Assembly (NCBI GenBank): GCA_030278955.1
Contig: JAOANR010000011.1
Location: 43,945,417 to 44,009,416 of the forward strand
DNA: 64,000 nucleotides
Reading direction: 5' to 3'
Source: Hygrophila difformis
Taxonomy: Eukaryota > Streptophyta > Magnoliopsida > Lamiales > Acanthaceae
A model generated the notes under the pieces. It searched no databases. It worked only from the letters and a program-made list of their open reading frames with translations, and was not told where the DNA came from. Below are positions 34,520 through 45,181 of this stretch, one piece after another. Position numbers and translations under genes: made by a program. The stretch's first letter is position 1; every line of letters begins with the position of its first letter.

Positions 34520-37116
34520 TGTAACACCCCGGTTTTTGGTCACCCAGGTCGGGATGTCACCGCCACATCCCCCTAGTAAGACACGGTTTCTCCGAGCTTA
34601 CTAAAGAGATGCAAGGCTAGGTATTGCAGGATTTAAAACATTTAAAGCATTCAAAATAGCCCATACAATATAATTCGAAAACAATAATAGCATAGCGCAG
34701 CGGAAATATTTAGTTTAGTACAGTATCGCAGCGGAAATTATAAAAAGGGCCGACATGGCCAAAACACGGGTTAAACAGACCCGTTCATAATATAGTCTAA
34801 GTACGAAATTTAAAAGCAAAATAACAATTCCCAAAATCCCATGCATGATTCGTGCTCATACAGGCTCATTCCACATATTCTGTAAAGAAAGGAATAAAAA
34901 TGGTTTTGGTCAGCAAAATTGCTGAGTAAGTTAACACATGCATGATTGTAGGGTTTAAAGCCATAAGTTTAATAATTTAACAAAAGCATGATAATAACAT
35001 AATATTTAGTTTCATCTAATCCATATCCAATAGCATAATTTATCTCAGGCTCTATTTAATAACACATATCACATGGTTCAAGATAATAGCCATAATTTAA
35101 ATAAAGCATTTAAATAATTTAATTTGACAACAATATCATTTAATCTAGTTTAATTTAATTTAGAATCCCCATTACATTCCCGATTTGGTATTTCAAAGTT
35201 TCACGATAAAAATCGCGATGTCAACAAGTTTAGCCGGTAGCCCGGCGGCCGCAGCCGTATCAGCCATACCCAGTACCACTCCGGAGCCTCGGGAAACCCA
35301 TACGGATATTCACGAGAGTGTAGGCTCTAAGTTTCGCCGTTTTGGCAATATCACATTTCAAGTATAGCGCGCGGGGTCACCATCGTCCATTACGGCACGA
35401 AGTGAATCGTTAGGGGGCACCCTGCAGAGCACTCACCCCTAATTTTAATTTATCAAGTTTGTAAGGGGATTTAGTTTTTAAAATCTGCCTTCCATTGTAT
35501 TAATTTAGAAACAATATCTCAATTCGTTTCAACCCTAAAGGTTAATTCCATGTTTCAACAAGATTTCAAGATTTCGTTTCGGTAAATCACAGTTTACTCC
35601 AAAATTCGTCTAAAATCAGATTTAATTCCAAAAATTCCAAAATTTCATATCTGACTCGGAAACATCAAGATCTACAACTTTCGTGTTTTAACTTTTTCAA
35701 TCCGAGATACCTAAGTAGGTCAAAATCACCAATTTTCGCATAAGAAGAAATCTGTCCGAGTTTAATACATCACAGTTCAAAGATTTCAAATTCTACCATA
35801 TCAATTCAACTCCAAATTTAATGAAATTTGACAGGGATCATCTTAAGACATTTATCTACAACTTTTATGTTTGGCCAAAGATCTAAAACAGCCTAGATCC
35901 TATCTCAAAAACGTGATCAAGATCATTCCTAAGTTCTGTCCAAGATTTCTAGATCTAGAATCAAACAGTTCGGTTTCAATGGGTTTTCACATATCAAATC
36001 ACCTCCAAAAATTCTCAAATTTTTACAGTAGCTAGTTCTAAGTCTTAGGAACGTTTTTTGTGTTTTAAGTTTTTCCGTTTGAGTTCGTTTTAAGGGTCGG
36101 AAAAATTCAACAAATCTGTTGCGTCGGTAGAAAAACAAAAGTGGACAGATTTATGGTTCTTGTTGAATCTTTTAGGTTTCGAATGTTTTAAAAACTCCCA
36201 AAACCATGTAAGGCTAACTTACAGTGTCTATGAACGTCGGGGATGTCTAGTTCGGAGGCGTGGCTTCCAGATCACCGTTTCTCCTCTCCGTTCGTCGGGT
36301 TCTACGATCTAGATTCGATACGGGGTGTAGAAAGAAAAAGGAGATGATTAGGATTCGTTTTCGAATCGTTTATTGACTAGGGATTGGATTGAGACTTACC
36401 ACGGCTATGGAGATCTGTAGGGAAACTCGTCCAACAGCGTTCGTCTTGGTTTCGTGCCTCCGACGACTCCGGATTTAGGGTTTCGAATGTATAGAATGTT
36501 ATAGGGTTTTGTAAACTTGTTTGGGGCTCCCAAGGGGCTTATTTATAGAATTCTTAATCCCTAGGACGTCCACAACCGACCTAGAAGTCTGGAGTCGAGA
36601 GATGTTCAACCGAAAGTCAAAAAATCCGCGTTCGGGCGAGAGATTCACGCAACAAACGAATCTGTGGGGTGGCGCGGTCGTGGCGCGCTAAAGCCACTTC
36701 ACCGCGCGGCCACCGCGCCGACTTCGCCTGGACTTCGGTCCGGGCGGGTCGTGCGATCCGTCGTGCTTTTCCGCCTCTCTTTCGGGTTTCTATCCCTCTA
36801 TGCTCCCGAATTTCGATTTCCGGGGTATATTCGGGTTCATACTTTCTCTCTAATTTTATTCTCAGTCTAATTGGATGTTTTGGACTCGAATACTCGAGTT
36901 CATTAGTGTCGGGTTTTGGTGTACCATTTATCCATTCTTTTGTTTAATTAAATTCCTTTAATTCCTTTTTAAGTAAAATCTCATTTCTCATTTCCTTATC
37001 TTTATTTATTTACTTATTTGCTGGATTTATCTATTTATTTATGGTATTTATTTTATTTATTATTTATTTATTTAATTATTGTTTTATTTTATGTTAGAAA
37101 ATTCTCGGGTATTACA
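34520..37116 (-). repeat. Tekay-1 5-prime LTR
   Basis: 2597 bp, matches 5976-8573. The outer end (GGGTATTACA on plus) abuts TSD GCCTG at 37117-37121; the inner end abuts the PBS. Confidence 0.95.
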
Positions 37117-37121
37117 GCCTG

Positions 37122-38450
37122 CTTGGCCAGCAAAGTCATTAAGGACATTATCAAGGCAATGAATGCTATCCAGAGAAGCCTCAGAAAAAAGCAAGAGGTC
37201 ATCCGCAAACATTAAATGTGAGATGGGCGTCACCCCACGGCCAATGTGGACAGGGCGCCACAGCCCCTCCTCCACCCGAACACTGACCGTTCGTGATAAC
37301 TTTTCCATCACGATAATAAAGAGATACGGGGATAACGGATCCCCCTGGCGGATACCTTTTCCTGGTGTGAAGTAGGGCAAACTAACGCCATTCCAGATAA
37401 TAGAATAACTGGGGGAGCGTACATGAAACATAATCATGCGAGCAAGGGAAGCCGGTAGGTGCATGTCCTGGAGGCACTCCTCTAGGAAATCCCACTGAAT
37501 GTTGTCATACGCTTTTTCCAAATCAACTTTGAGCAAGATAGATTGAACCCGGCGTTGCTTGTTCTTGAAGGAGTTTAAGACTTCTTGTTATATAATCGCA
37601 TTCCCTACCGTGCCCTGTCCTGGGAGGAAGGCCGATTGGAATGGTCCGATGTATGATTGCAGAATCGGCCGAAGGCGATTGACTAAAACCTTGGTCAAGA
37701 TTTTATAACTGACATTGCAGAGGCTAATTGGACGACAATGTCGGATTTCCCTGGGCACGTCCAATTTAGGTATAAGGCAGATAAATGTTGCAACAAGGCC
37801 ATCCTCGAATTTCCCCTCTCGGAAGGCACTCTGGACAAACTTAATAACCTCATCCCCAACAACCTTCCAATATTACTTGTAAAATAATGCCGGGAGACCA
37901 TCCGGCCCCGGCGCCGAGAGACTACAAATACCTTTGACAGCCGCTTCCACCTCACTCTGATCAATCTCTTTGTCTAATCCTTCTGCATGAGCAACAACCG
38001 GAAGATGCACCAGGTTGCTTTTAGATGGGTGTGGCCGAGGAGAGTGGGCAAACAATCCACTGAAATGTGAGACTGTATGGGCACGTAGCTCAGCATCATC
38101 TGACGTCCATTGCCCTTCAATTTCAAGTCCAACAATCATGCTGCGCCATCGCCGAATAAGGGTTTGGTTGTGAAAGTATCGAGTGTTACCACCCCCTTGC
38201 CGGATCCATTTATCTTTAGCTTTCTGCGCCCATAGCATCTCTTCCTGTCGAAGAACCTGATCTAATTCAAGAGAGAGCTTGGTCTCCAGGAGGGCCAAGA
38301 AGGCCGAATCAACTCTACTACCTGCCCTTCGGATACCCGCAAGGCGGCGGAGAAGCCGGTTTTTTCGCTTGCGAATATGGCCTAAGGTGTATTTATTGAA
38401 GTGAAGGGACGAATCACGTATTTGCTGGCACTTCCCAAGTATAGTGCGGC
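37122..38450 (-). pseudogene. LINE ORF2 reverse transcriptase part
   Basis: Reads from 38450 downward: linker (KDKWIRQGGGNTRYFHNQT), then SAPGPDGLPALFYK, LCLIPK-like and CRPISLCNVSYKILTKVL, then KVDLEKAYDNIQWDFL, GIRQGDPLSPYLFIIVME and HLMFADDLLLFSEAS. The FADD catalytic motif is intact. The frame is broken by a TAA directly after LFYK (near 37876) and another after GNAII (near 37590). It is cut on the right by a solo LTR (TSD GCGGC) and on the left by Tekay-1 (TSD GCCTG). The polymerase cannot be made. Confidence 0.88.
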
Positions 38451-41000
38451 TGTAACACCCCGATTTAATTAATACATGATTAATTTAATTAATTGTGGTT
38501 AATTAATAAAGGATTTATTATATGGATATTTTGTAGGTATGATTTTAATGAAGTGGAAAAATAAGTGTGTTCAAACCCGCAAGAGAATAAGTGCTCAAGT
38601 GCTCAAGTAAGTGCAATATGATAAGAATGGCTCAAGACAAGTGGAATAACCCATTTTCGGACCCGACCCGTTTGCACCAAACCGATCCGGGCTGACCCAA
38701 GACCCAATAAAACCCCCCCAAATCAGCCCCTTGGCTTCATTTGCAACTCAACATTAGAAACTAGGGCTCAATTCCCTTTTTGGGAGACATGGTGGAAAAA
38801 GGGGGTCCTTGAGAGAGATTTGGCTAATTTGAGCTCAATGAAAGTTGGGGGATTGATTATATACACCTTGGTAAGCATTTTCCTCACTTTAATTCTTGTA
38901 TTTGAAGAGTTTTGAAATGTTTTTGATGGGTGTCTTTGATGGTGACGGGAATGAAGCTTTTTGGGTGGAATCTTGTGGATTTGTGCAAATTGGAGCTGGA
39001 ATCTTTGAATGGAAGTTGTATTGATGTTGGGGGATGCTAAGGTCAGTTCTTCAGCTTGGTTTGTGGTGGTAATTTCATATTGAAGCCCCAAATGGATGCA
39101 TGTTTGTAGAACCCTTGTTCTTGGCTAAATTTTGATATTTTGGTTCCAAATCTTGTATTGTAGCTTGGATTGGAGTATGGACAAGCTTGGGAGCTGAGGT
39201 TGAAGTGTTGGGACATCATAAACACAAGGCAAGAGTAGGATTTAGCTCAAAGTGGGGGAAAATTGGAAGAAAGGGGTGAAAATCGCGGATTCTGCCCCTG
39301 TTTGATGCTTCAGAGGCGCCGCATTGCCTTTGCGGCGCCCAAAAGTGGCCTGGAGCGCCACTTCGGCGCCCCGGACCGCAGAGCCTTCAGTACAAGCGCC
39401 ACATTGCCTGTGTGGCGCCTAGAAATAGGCTTAAGCGCCACAATTGGCGCCACCTGTGCACCCAAAAACTCACAAACTTGAATCGGCTCTAACTTACTCG
39501 TTTCTAATCCGATTTTCGCAAACCATATTTGAATCTGACCCTACTCGAAACGAGGATTTCAAATATGCATTCAGATTTCAGAGATAATGACTCTTCAAAA
39601 AGTCAAAAATTGGAATTTGTAGTCCGGGGTGTCACATGCGGGCCCGATTTGCTGTTTTCTTCCGTTTTTCATTCCCCTTCTCGTATTTTATCACTTCTCA
39701 CTCATTTCTAGGTCTTGGAATATGCTTAAAACTTATCTAGGATATGTTAGTGTCTATCATGAGTATTGATTGAACTTAGAAGATTCACCGAGCCTTAGTT
39801 TCGGAGGGAATCTTGCGTTGCTTCTATCACTATGTATGTGAGTCGAGTGCCGATATGTGGGACGTGGCACACCCTGGAATATGTCTAACTCATGTGGTAC
39901 TGTTGTGATCCGATGTATGGGGTTGACAACCCGAATATTGTATGTAGTCTGCGGACTGAGAAATTACACTAAATGTTTACGAGTCGGTATCCGACTGGAC
40001 ATTGTGTAAGGTGATTGTAATCGGTATGAAATTATGCTTTCGTGGATGTTAGATATCCTAACAATGTTTACGAGTCGGTATCCGAATGGGCATAGTTAGT
40101 ATCTCTCCCGGGCATGTTGGCCTTTGAGAGCGAGATGCTCTGGGCTAGTACCCGCCATGACCGTAAGCCACTTATTTCAGCTGTTAGTGTCCGCGGCGGG
40201 GGCACTGTGGGTATCTCTTCTGACCATTAGGGGAGTGGACCCTATTTGGAGAGGAATACCGACCATGGTACTTAGGTTGCGCGCTAGGCATACTTCTGTG
40301 CTGCATTTAGGGTAGATAGACACTTTAGGTCATAACATTTCATCTCATCATCCATCATTCATCTTATTATTGTTTTGCAGTGTATGACGTGGTTGAAGCA
40401 CCGGTATGGGACGGTGTGATGTTAAATTATTTAATTATGCTATTATAAACTGTTAATTAACCTCTAAAATCTTGTTCCCTGTTTCCCAGCTTTTCCTACT
40501 CTTGCTCAGTACTTTATGTACTGACACCTTGCATTTTGTCTTTCTTATAGATACTCCCGAGGAGGACGCAGAACATGATCATGGTGACGGGTTTGGGACT
40601 GGGTGATCTATTAGGACTGCATTATTATGTTGTTGACTAATATGTTGTATTAGACCATACGTTATCTTTATGTGACTTGTCTGATATTTCTGAGTATTGC
40701 TGTGAATTGGAATTGGTCTGTGAACCAATCATTTGTTATTACTCCTTGTACTTGATATTTTGGACAGGTAGACGTGAGTACCGAGGTGAGGTACTGTATG
40801 AGGCTTGTAGCCGAGTTGTTATGATTATGTGATAGACATGTTTATGTTGCTTACTCTGTTACTCCATTGTTATTTTCTATTGGATTTTCTGATTACCAGG
40901 CTTCGTGTTATTGAACTTAAATTGATTGGCCAACAGTTTAAGTGAGGTAACACGGCAGTGACGTCAGCAAAAATTGGTTTAAAATTTTTGGGGCGTTACA
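38451..41000 (+). mobile_element. Solo LTR (Ty3/Gypsy-like), 2.55 kb, perfect TSD
   Basis: Begins TGTAACACCCCG and ends GGGGCGTTACA, flanked by perfect GCGGC at 38446-38450 and 41001-41005. There is no PBS or coding region. Its right end, read in reverse, matches the left end of the 2829-5714 solo LTR (TGTAACGCCCC, AAATTTTAAACCA, TGACGTCA), so the two are one family in opposite orientations. Near 40540-40610 a pyrimidine-TATAG stretch is followed by a short open segment; nothing firm can be said of it. Confidence 0.9.
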
Positions 41001-41822
41001 GCGGCCACCCTCATTCCAAGTAAGATCAATAACATGCTTATAATCCGGATGCAAAATCCATGCCTGCTCCCAATGAAAAGGACGCTGCCCACAGCTCCCC
41101 ATATGTTGGTAGCATCTCAAATACATAACACTATGATCAGAAGATCTCTTCGGCATGATCTCAAGAAATCCACCTGGGAATAAGTTGGACCAAGCTACAT
41201 TAGCTACTACCCTGTCGAGTCGCTTCCGAACAAGCGGCCCCCCAGAATTATTGCGTTGCCAAGTGAACTTATCGCTCGTCGTATGTAATGTCCGCAATCC
41301 ACAATCATCAAGCATCTCCCGAAAAAGCTGAGCTCGGCGGGGATCATAAGACATGCCCTCAACCTCCGTAGGGTAGAGGACATCATTCCAATCACCTATA
41401 GATAGCCATGGACCATGAATCGAGGCACTAACCTTCCGCATGAGAAGCCAATCACCCTCACGGTCCCTTGTGCATGGGTTAGCATATATTGCAGATACAT
41501 GCCAAGCTAACTGAGCACTTGAAAGTTGAAGTGTAATAATCCGAGATTGTATAGATGCCACTGTGATGGCAATAGATAGGCCAATGCGTTTAAGAACCCA
41601 TAGACCCCCTGCCTGTCCAATGCATTCGTTAATTTGTACCGCCTCATAATTAGCTCTATAAAGCATAACCTGGAGACGGTGAAATAAGCCTCGCGGCTCC
41701 ATAATAATAAGCAAGGATGGAGAATACATCCGAAGAAGATCCAATAGGTGGCGATGTGTATTCCTCTGCATGGCGCCACAAGTATTCCATGCAAGAATAG
41801 AGAAATCATGGAACTCAAGCAT
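41001..41822 (-). pseudogene. LINE ORF2 N-terminal part: APE-type endonuclease
   Basis: Starts ATG at 41822 and overlaps the ORF1 stop by 8 nt (ATGCTTGA). The exonuclease/endonuclease/phosphatase fold motifs are visible: ILAWNTCGAM with the N residue, LLIIMEPRG with the catalytic E, GDWNDVLYP, and SDHSVMYL with the D-H pair. The domain nicks target DNA at T-rich sites, consistent with the T-rich TSD. The domain looks intact; the ORF is ended by the solo LTR after the EQAWILHPDYKHV segment. Confidence 0.88.
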
Positions 41823-43272
41823 AAGTAACAGTGTCAGGTTGAGATCCTAACCCTACCCCCGATGGCTCCACCTCCATGTTACTACCCAAGACCGCTAATA
41901 CAATAAAAGGATTAGGGTCTTTCACTGTTGAATCTGCCACTCCAGCAGTCGAGCTCGAAGCTTGGCCAGACCCCAAGGAACGACGTTGCCTCTTGCCTTT
42001 ATACTGTTTTGCTTCAAGACGATAATCATCATCCACCACACTGTTTTCCTGACCATATCCCTGATTCCCGCCATGGCCAGGTCCACTGACCTTCTGTGTA
42101 TGCTTCGTATATCCACTTCCAGTCTTCTCTTTAACCATAGAATTAGCGCGCTCCTGAAGGGGAGTGCCAGCATAACTTGGACGGCCCTCAAGACGGTTTG
42201 GTCGAGGTGGGCGCGTAACTCGGATCCACTCACCATGAGTAGCATCCTCCAGCCCAGCATAGTTATCTTTAGTGCCCTTAGGAAGATCCTGTGATGGTCG
42301 GATCGGGACCTGTTCAACTGGAGCCCTCTCTTCATGCCCTTCCCCAACTTCCACATTGTTATCTTGCGTGCCCCGGGGTTGATCATCCCCGGGCTTGTCA
42401 GGGGCTACGCTGGCGGAGGGGCCAGTGCCCGAGTCATGATTTCCATGCAAACACTCTCCCAGGTTAAACCTAAAGCGGCCACAAGTTGTACAAATATGGT
42501 GAAGTCCCTCATACGCTACAGGCTGCCAACATCCTGCAACGCGGGCTTTCCCAACCACCGGCTTAGTCAAATCAATTTCCACACAAACGCGCGCAAAACG
42601 TCCACGATTTAAATCTTTAGAATTGATGTCCACACGTTGCGGGGTACCAACGGTATGGCCAATAAGCATGAGCGCGTCTTCTTCATAAAATATTGGGTCC
42701 AATCCAGGGAATCGCACCCACACAGACGTGCGTGTTACCAAACCAGCATTAGCGTGTGTATCTTTGGTCCAGGGCGCCACCGCAAGATGGTGATCGAACA
42801 AGTACCAAGGCTCATTAAACAATGCCTTGCGGCGCTCCTCTTCCAAACCGAATTTAACAATGAAGTAGCCCTTGTCACTGTCAACAACCTTGAATTGACC
42901 TTTTGGTTTCCAAATTCTCTGAAGGGACGTCTGCATGGTGGCAAGGCTGACACGTTTGCCCATCAACTGCACGACCAGTGCATCCACAAAGGGAGAACTA
43001 AGTCGTGCAATGGCGGCTTCATCAAAATCAATACTTGGCAGGAGGGGATTATCATCTACAAAGTCGTAGGTGACCAATTCACATAGGGGAGTCGTATCCG
43101 TGTCCGGGGGAGTATCAGCGGGGGGCCGAGGGATGACAATATCGCGAAATGAGGGATTGGTCAGGGGAGGCGGCGGCGTAGCCGGTTCTGGGGTGGAGGG
43201 CGGAGGAGGTACCGGAGGGTGCGAAGGGGATGGCAGAGGAGGCGGCGGAGGCTGAGAGAATTCGGCTTCCAT
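41815..43272 (-). CDS. LINE ORF1 protein, DUF4283/zinc-knuckle type, 485 aa
   Basis: An intact minus-strand ORF, ATG at 43272 about 28 bp from the LINE 5-prime end. After a Pro-rich N terminus (residues 5-60) comes a DUF4283-like domain (about 90-235: LVVQLMGKRVSLATMQTSL, FNEPWYLFDHHLAVAPW, VWVRFPGL). A CCHC-like remnant follows near 258-275 (CTTCGRFRFNLGEC), then a charged, low-complexity C-terminal half. Plant L1 ORF1 products of this type bind element RNA as part of the retrotransposition particle. It ends TATGCTTGA, overlapping the ORF2 ATG, which suggests termination-reinitiation. It is the only undamaged LINE ORF here. Confidence 0.9.
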   Translation of the reverse strand: MEAEFSQPPPPPLPSPSHPPVPPPPSTPEPATPPPPLTNPSFRDIVIPRPPADTPPDTDTTPLCELVTYDFVDDNPLLPSIDFDEAAIARLSSPFVDALVVQLMGKRVSLATMQTSLQRIWKPKGQFKVVDSDKGYFIVKFGLEEERRKALFNEPWYLFDHHLAVAPWTKDTHANAGLVTRTSVWVRFPGLDPIFYEEDALMLIGHTVGTPQRVDINSKDLNRGRFARVCVEIDLTKPVVGKARVAGCWQPVAYEGLHHICTTCGRFRFNLGECLHGNHDSGTGPSASVAPDKPGDDQPRGTQDNNVEVGEGHEERAPVEQVPIRPSQDLPKGTKDNYAGLEDATHGEWIRVTRPPRPNRLEGRPSYAGTPLQERANSMVKEKTGSGYTKHTQKVSGPGHGGNQGYGQENSVVDDDYRLEAKQYKGKRQRRSLGSGQASSSTAGVADSTVKDPNPFIVLAVLGSNMEVEPSGVGLGSQPDTVTYA

Positions 43273-43300
43273 GAAACCCTAATTCTTATGAATTGGATTG

Positions 43301-43317
43301 TTTGGTATTTGTTAATT
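43301..43317 (+). repeat. LINE target-site duplication, right copy
   Basis: TTTGGTATTTGTTAATT, identical to 1026-1042 and directly 28 bp beyond the ORF1 ATG, marking a full-length or nearly full-length 5-prime end. Confidence 0.85.
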
Positions 43318-43423
43318 GAATAGGCTATAAAATAATATTAGGTTTTAGTTTTCAGTTGGGGGTATTCTTAATTTGGATAACTTTAGAAATGCGAGCCAAT
43401 TGATAATTGGTAAGGGTGTGTGT

Positions 43424-43640
43424 GTTGGGAGTATGATATGATGGACTAGTGAGATTTCTGTATATATAACTGTGTATGAAAAAGTGGACGTAGAGTATTA
43501 CTGTTTGTATGGTATACTTTTTTTTATAACAAAAAAATAATTTTATATAGTATACTTTCATAATGTTTCATTCATATATTTTCAACTATTTATTAAATAA
43601 TTATGATCAAATTTTTAACATAGTTATATATATATATAAC
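43424..43640 (+). repeat. Duplicated flank segment, uninterrupted copy
   Basis: Resembles 45999-46159 joined to 47141-47290: shared TTGGGAGTATGA, ATGATGGACTA, TATATAACTGTGTATG, AAAAAGTGGACGT and TTTCATTCATATATT segments. It acts as an empty-site reference for the Mutator-like element in the other copy. Confidence 0.8.
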
Positions 43641-43664
43641 TTTTTGACACTGTTATATATAGTA

Positions 43665-43922
43665 TACTTTCCCAGTAGAAGTGTCTTATTTGACTTTTTG
43701 ACACTGTTCATTGTTCAACTTTGACTCAATATTATTATAAGTATATATTTGAAAGAAATAGTCGAGTTCGGTCTTATTAGATTAGTCTAAGCGTATAGTT
43801 TTAGAATATATATTTTGCATAATTTTTTATTCTATATATTTTGAGATATTAACGATCAAAAAAAGTGCATTGGATTGTGTGCAGAAATGGAACATGACAG
43901 TTTCAGTGGGACAAAGGGAGTA
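43665..43922 (+). mobile_element. Degenerate Stowaway-like MITE
   Basis: Internal sequence closely parallels the MITE at 44140-44396 (GACTTTTTGACACTGTTCAT, TTTGACTCAATATTATT, GATATTAACG, GTGCATTGGATT). The right end is ACAAAGGGAGTA; the left terminus is diverged. Confidence 0.7.
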
Positions 43923-44139
43923 TATTTTTTTAAAAATATTATAATATTTTATTACATAAAATTTGGTTCATGCCGATTTTCTGGTCACATATTGAGAAAA
44001 AATACGACAAAATGGTTTGCAAATAAAAATGTTACAAATTGGTTTAACAATTTTGACAATTAAGTTATTCCATAATTTTGTTGTTTGGCTGATTTTGCCC
44101 ATAATCAATTTATTATTTTTATGTACTAATTTATTATTA

Positions 44140-44396
44140 CTCCATCTGTCCCACCAATCTTGTCCTTTTTGACTTTTTACACTATTCATAGTTTAACTTT
44201 GACTCAATATTATTGCAAGTATATATTTGGAAAAAATAATCGAATTGGGTCTTGTTAGAATCGTATCATCATGTAGTTTTAGATATGTATTTTACATAAT
44301 ATTTCATTATACATATTTTAAGATATTAACGGTCGAAAATGTGCATTGGATTATCTGCAAAAGTCAAACAAGACAAGTTAAGTGGGGCGGAGGGAG
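44140..44396 (+). mobile_element. Stowaway-like MITE
   Basis: 257 bp with termini CTCCATCTGTCCCACC and GGGGCGGAGGGAG (inverse of CTCCCTCCGYCCC), flanked by TA at 44138-44139 and 44397-44398. No coding capacity. Ends and TA duplication are those of plant Stowaway (Tc1/mariner-derived) MITEs. Confidence 0.85.
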
Positions 44397-44399
44397 TAT

Positions 44400-44698
44400 T
44401 ACATTCTAATAATATTGTTGGACTTCTTGACCAGTGGCCTGCCTCCCACCCCTGGCCCCGCTCTTGCATTAGACTAAAGACATGAGAGACGCATTTGACA
44501 GCTGTTCAGTTCATCATGTACTTCGCGAGGGTAACATAGTCGTAAATTGTCTAGCAAAACGTTACGCATCTCTAGTAGAATTCTACACTACTTGGGTCTT
44601 CCTCCAAACTTCACGCACTGAGCGTTAGCGGCGGATTCTTTCGGCATGTGATTCCCAAGAGCCTAAGTCTTAGCTCATTTTTTTCTTTTTGCTTTTTG
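44400..44698 (+). pseudogene. LINE RNase H C-terminal fragment, copy 1
   Basis: The plus-strand frame includes HHVLREGNIVVNCLAKRYAS and EFYTTWVFLQTSRT, matching the end of LINE ORF2 at 1146-1300 (HTLREGNMVADILAKKGA, EFYTTWAFPPDDTRE). It is a 5-prime-truncated LINE tail. The same stretch is repeated 430 bp downstream. Confidence 0.8.
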
Positions 44699-44829
44699 AT
44701 TTTACATTTTTTTTAATTTATAATTTTTCTATATATATATTTGTAATCATTTATAAATGATATTCTTCAGTATTTTTGTCTTTTAATTTTAACTCCATTT
44801 TATATTTTTATATTCTAATTTATTATTAT

Positions 44830-45128
44830 TACATCCTAATAATGCTATTGGACTTCTTGACCAGTGGCCTACCTCCCACCCCTGTCTCCGCTCTTGCATC
44901 ATATTAAAGACCGGAGAGCGTCTTTGACAGTTGTTCAGTTCATCATGTACTTCGTGAAGCTAACATAGTTGCATATTGTCTAGCAAAATGTTATGCAACC
45001 CCAGAAGAATTCTACACTACTTGGGTCTTCCCCCAGACTTCACGCACGGGGCGTTAGCGGCGGATTATTCCGGAATGTGGTTCCCAAGAGCCTATGTCTT
45101 AGCTCATTTTTTCATTTCTGCTTTTTGG
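44830..45128 (+). pseudogene. LINE RNase H C-terminal fragment, copy 2
   Basis: Second copy, 430 bp after copy 1 and about 85-90 % similar by eye; reads HHVLREANIVAYCLAKCYAT and EFYTTWVFPQTSRT. The two copies make a local tandem duplication of an old LINE tail. Confidence 0.8.
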
Positions 45129-45181
45129 ACATCTCTTGTTGCTTTTTTTTCCCCTTTATTTTCTTTTCTATTTGTTATCTA

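Larger units (their letters stand above)
5976..37116 (-). mobile_element. Tekay-1: Tekay/Del-like Ty3/Gypsy chromovirus with nested Athila
   Basis: Complete minus-strand LTR retrotransposon: 5-prime LTR 34520-37116, iMet PBS 34505-34516, pre-gag ORF, gag-pol with chromodomain, PPT next to 8574, 3-prime LTR 5976-8573. A perfect 5-bp TSD GCCTG lies at 5971-5975 and 37117-37121. The internal region is split at 13394/33396 by the Athila element. Without that insertion the element is about 11.1 kb. The LTRs are almost equal in length (2598 and 2597 bp) and differ by roughly 20-23 substitutions by eye (about 0.85 %). Confidence 0.95.
1043..43300 (-). mobile_element. L1-type LINE, split into four pieces by nested insertions
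   Basis: A minus-strand non-LTR retrotransposon bounded by a 17-bp TSD. Its own pieces are 41001-43300 (5-prime UTR, ORF1, endonuclease), 37122-38450 (linker and reverse transcriptase), 5715-5975 (post-RT) and 1043-2828 (zf-RVT, RNase H, 3-prime UTR, short A tail). Removing the insertions and their 5-bp TSDs leaves about 5.67 kb, a normal length for a plant L1. The pieces join in the right order and orientation with each insertion flanked by its own TSD. ORF2 carries nonsense and frameshift changes, so the copy is no longer autonomous. Confidence 0.92.
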
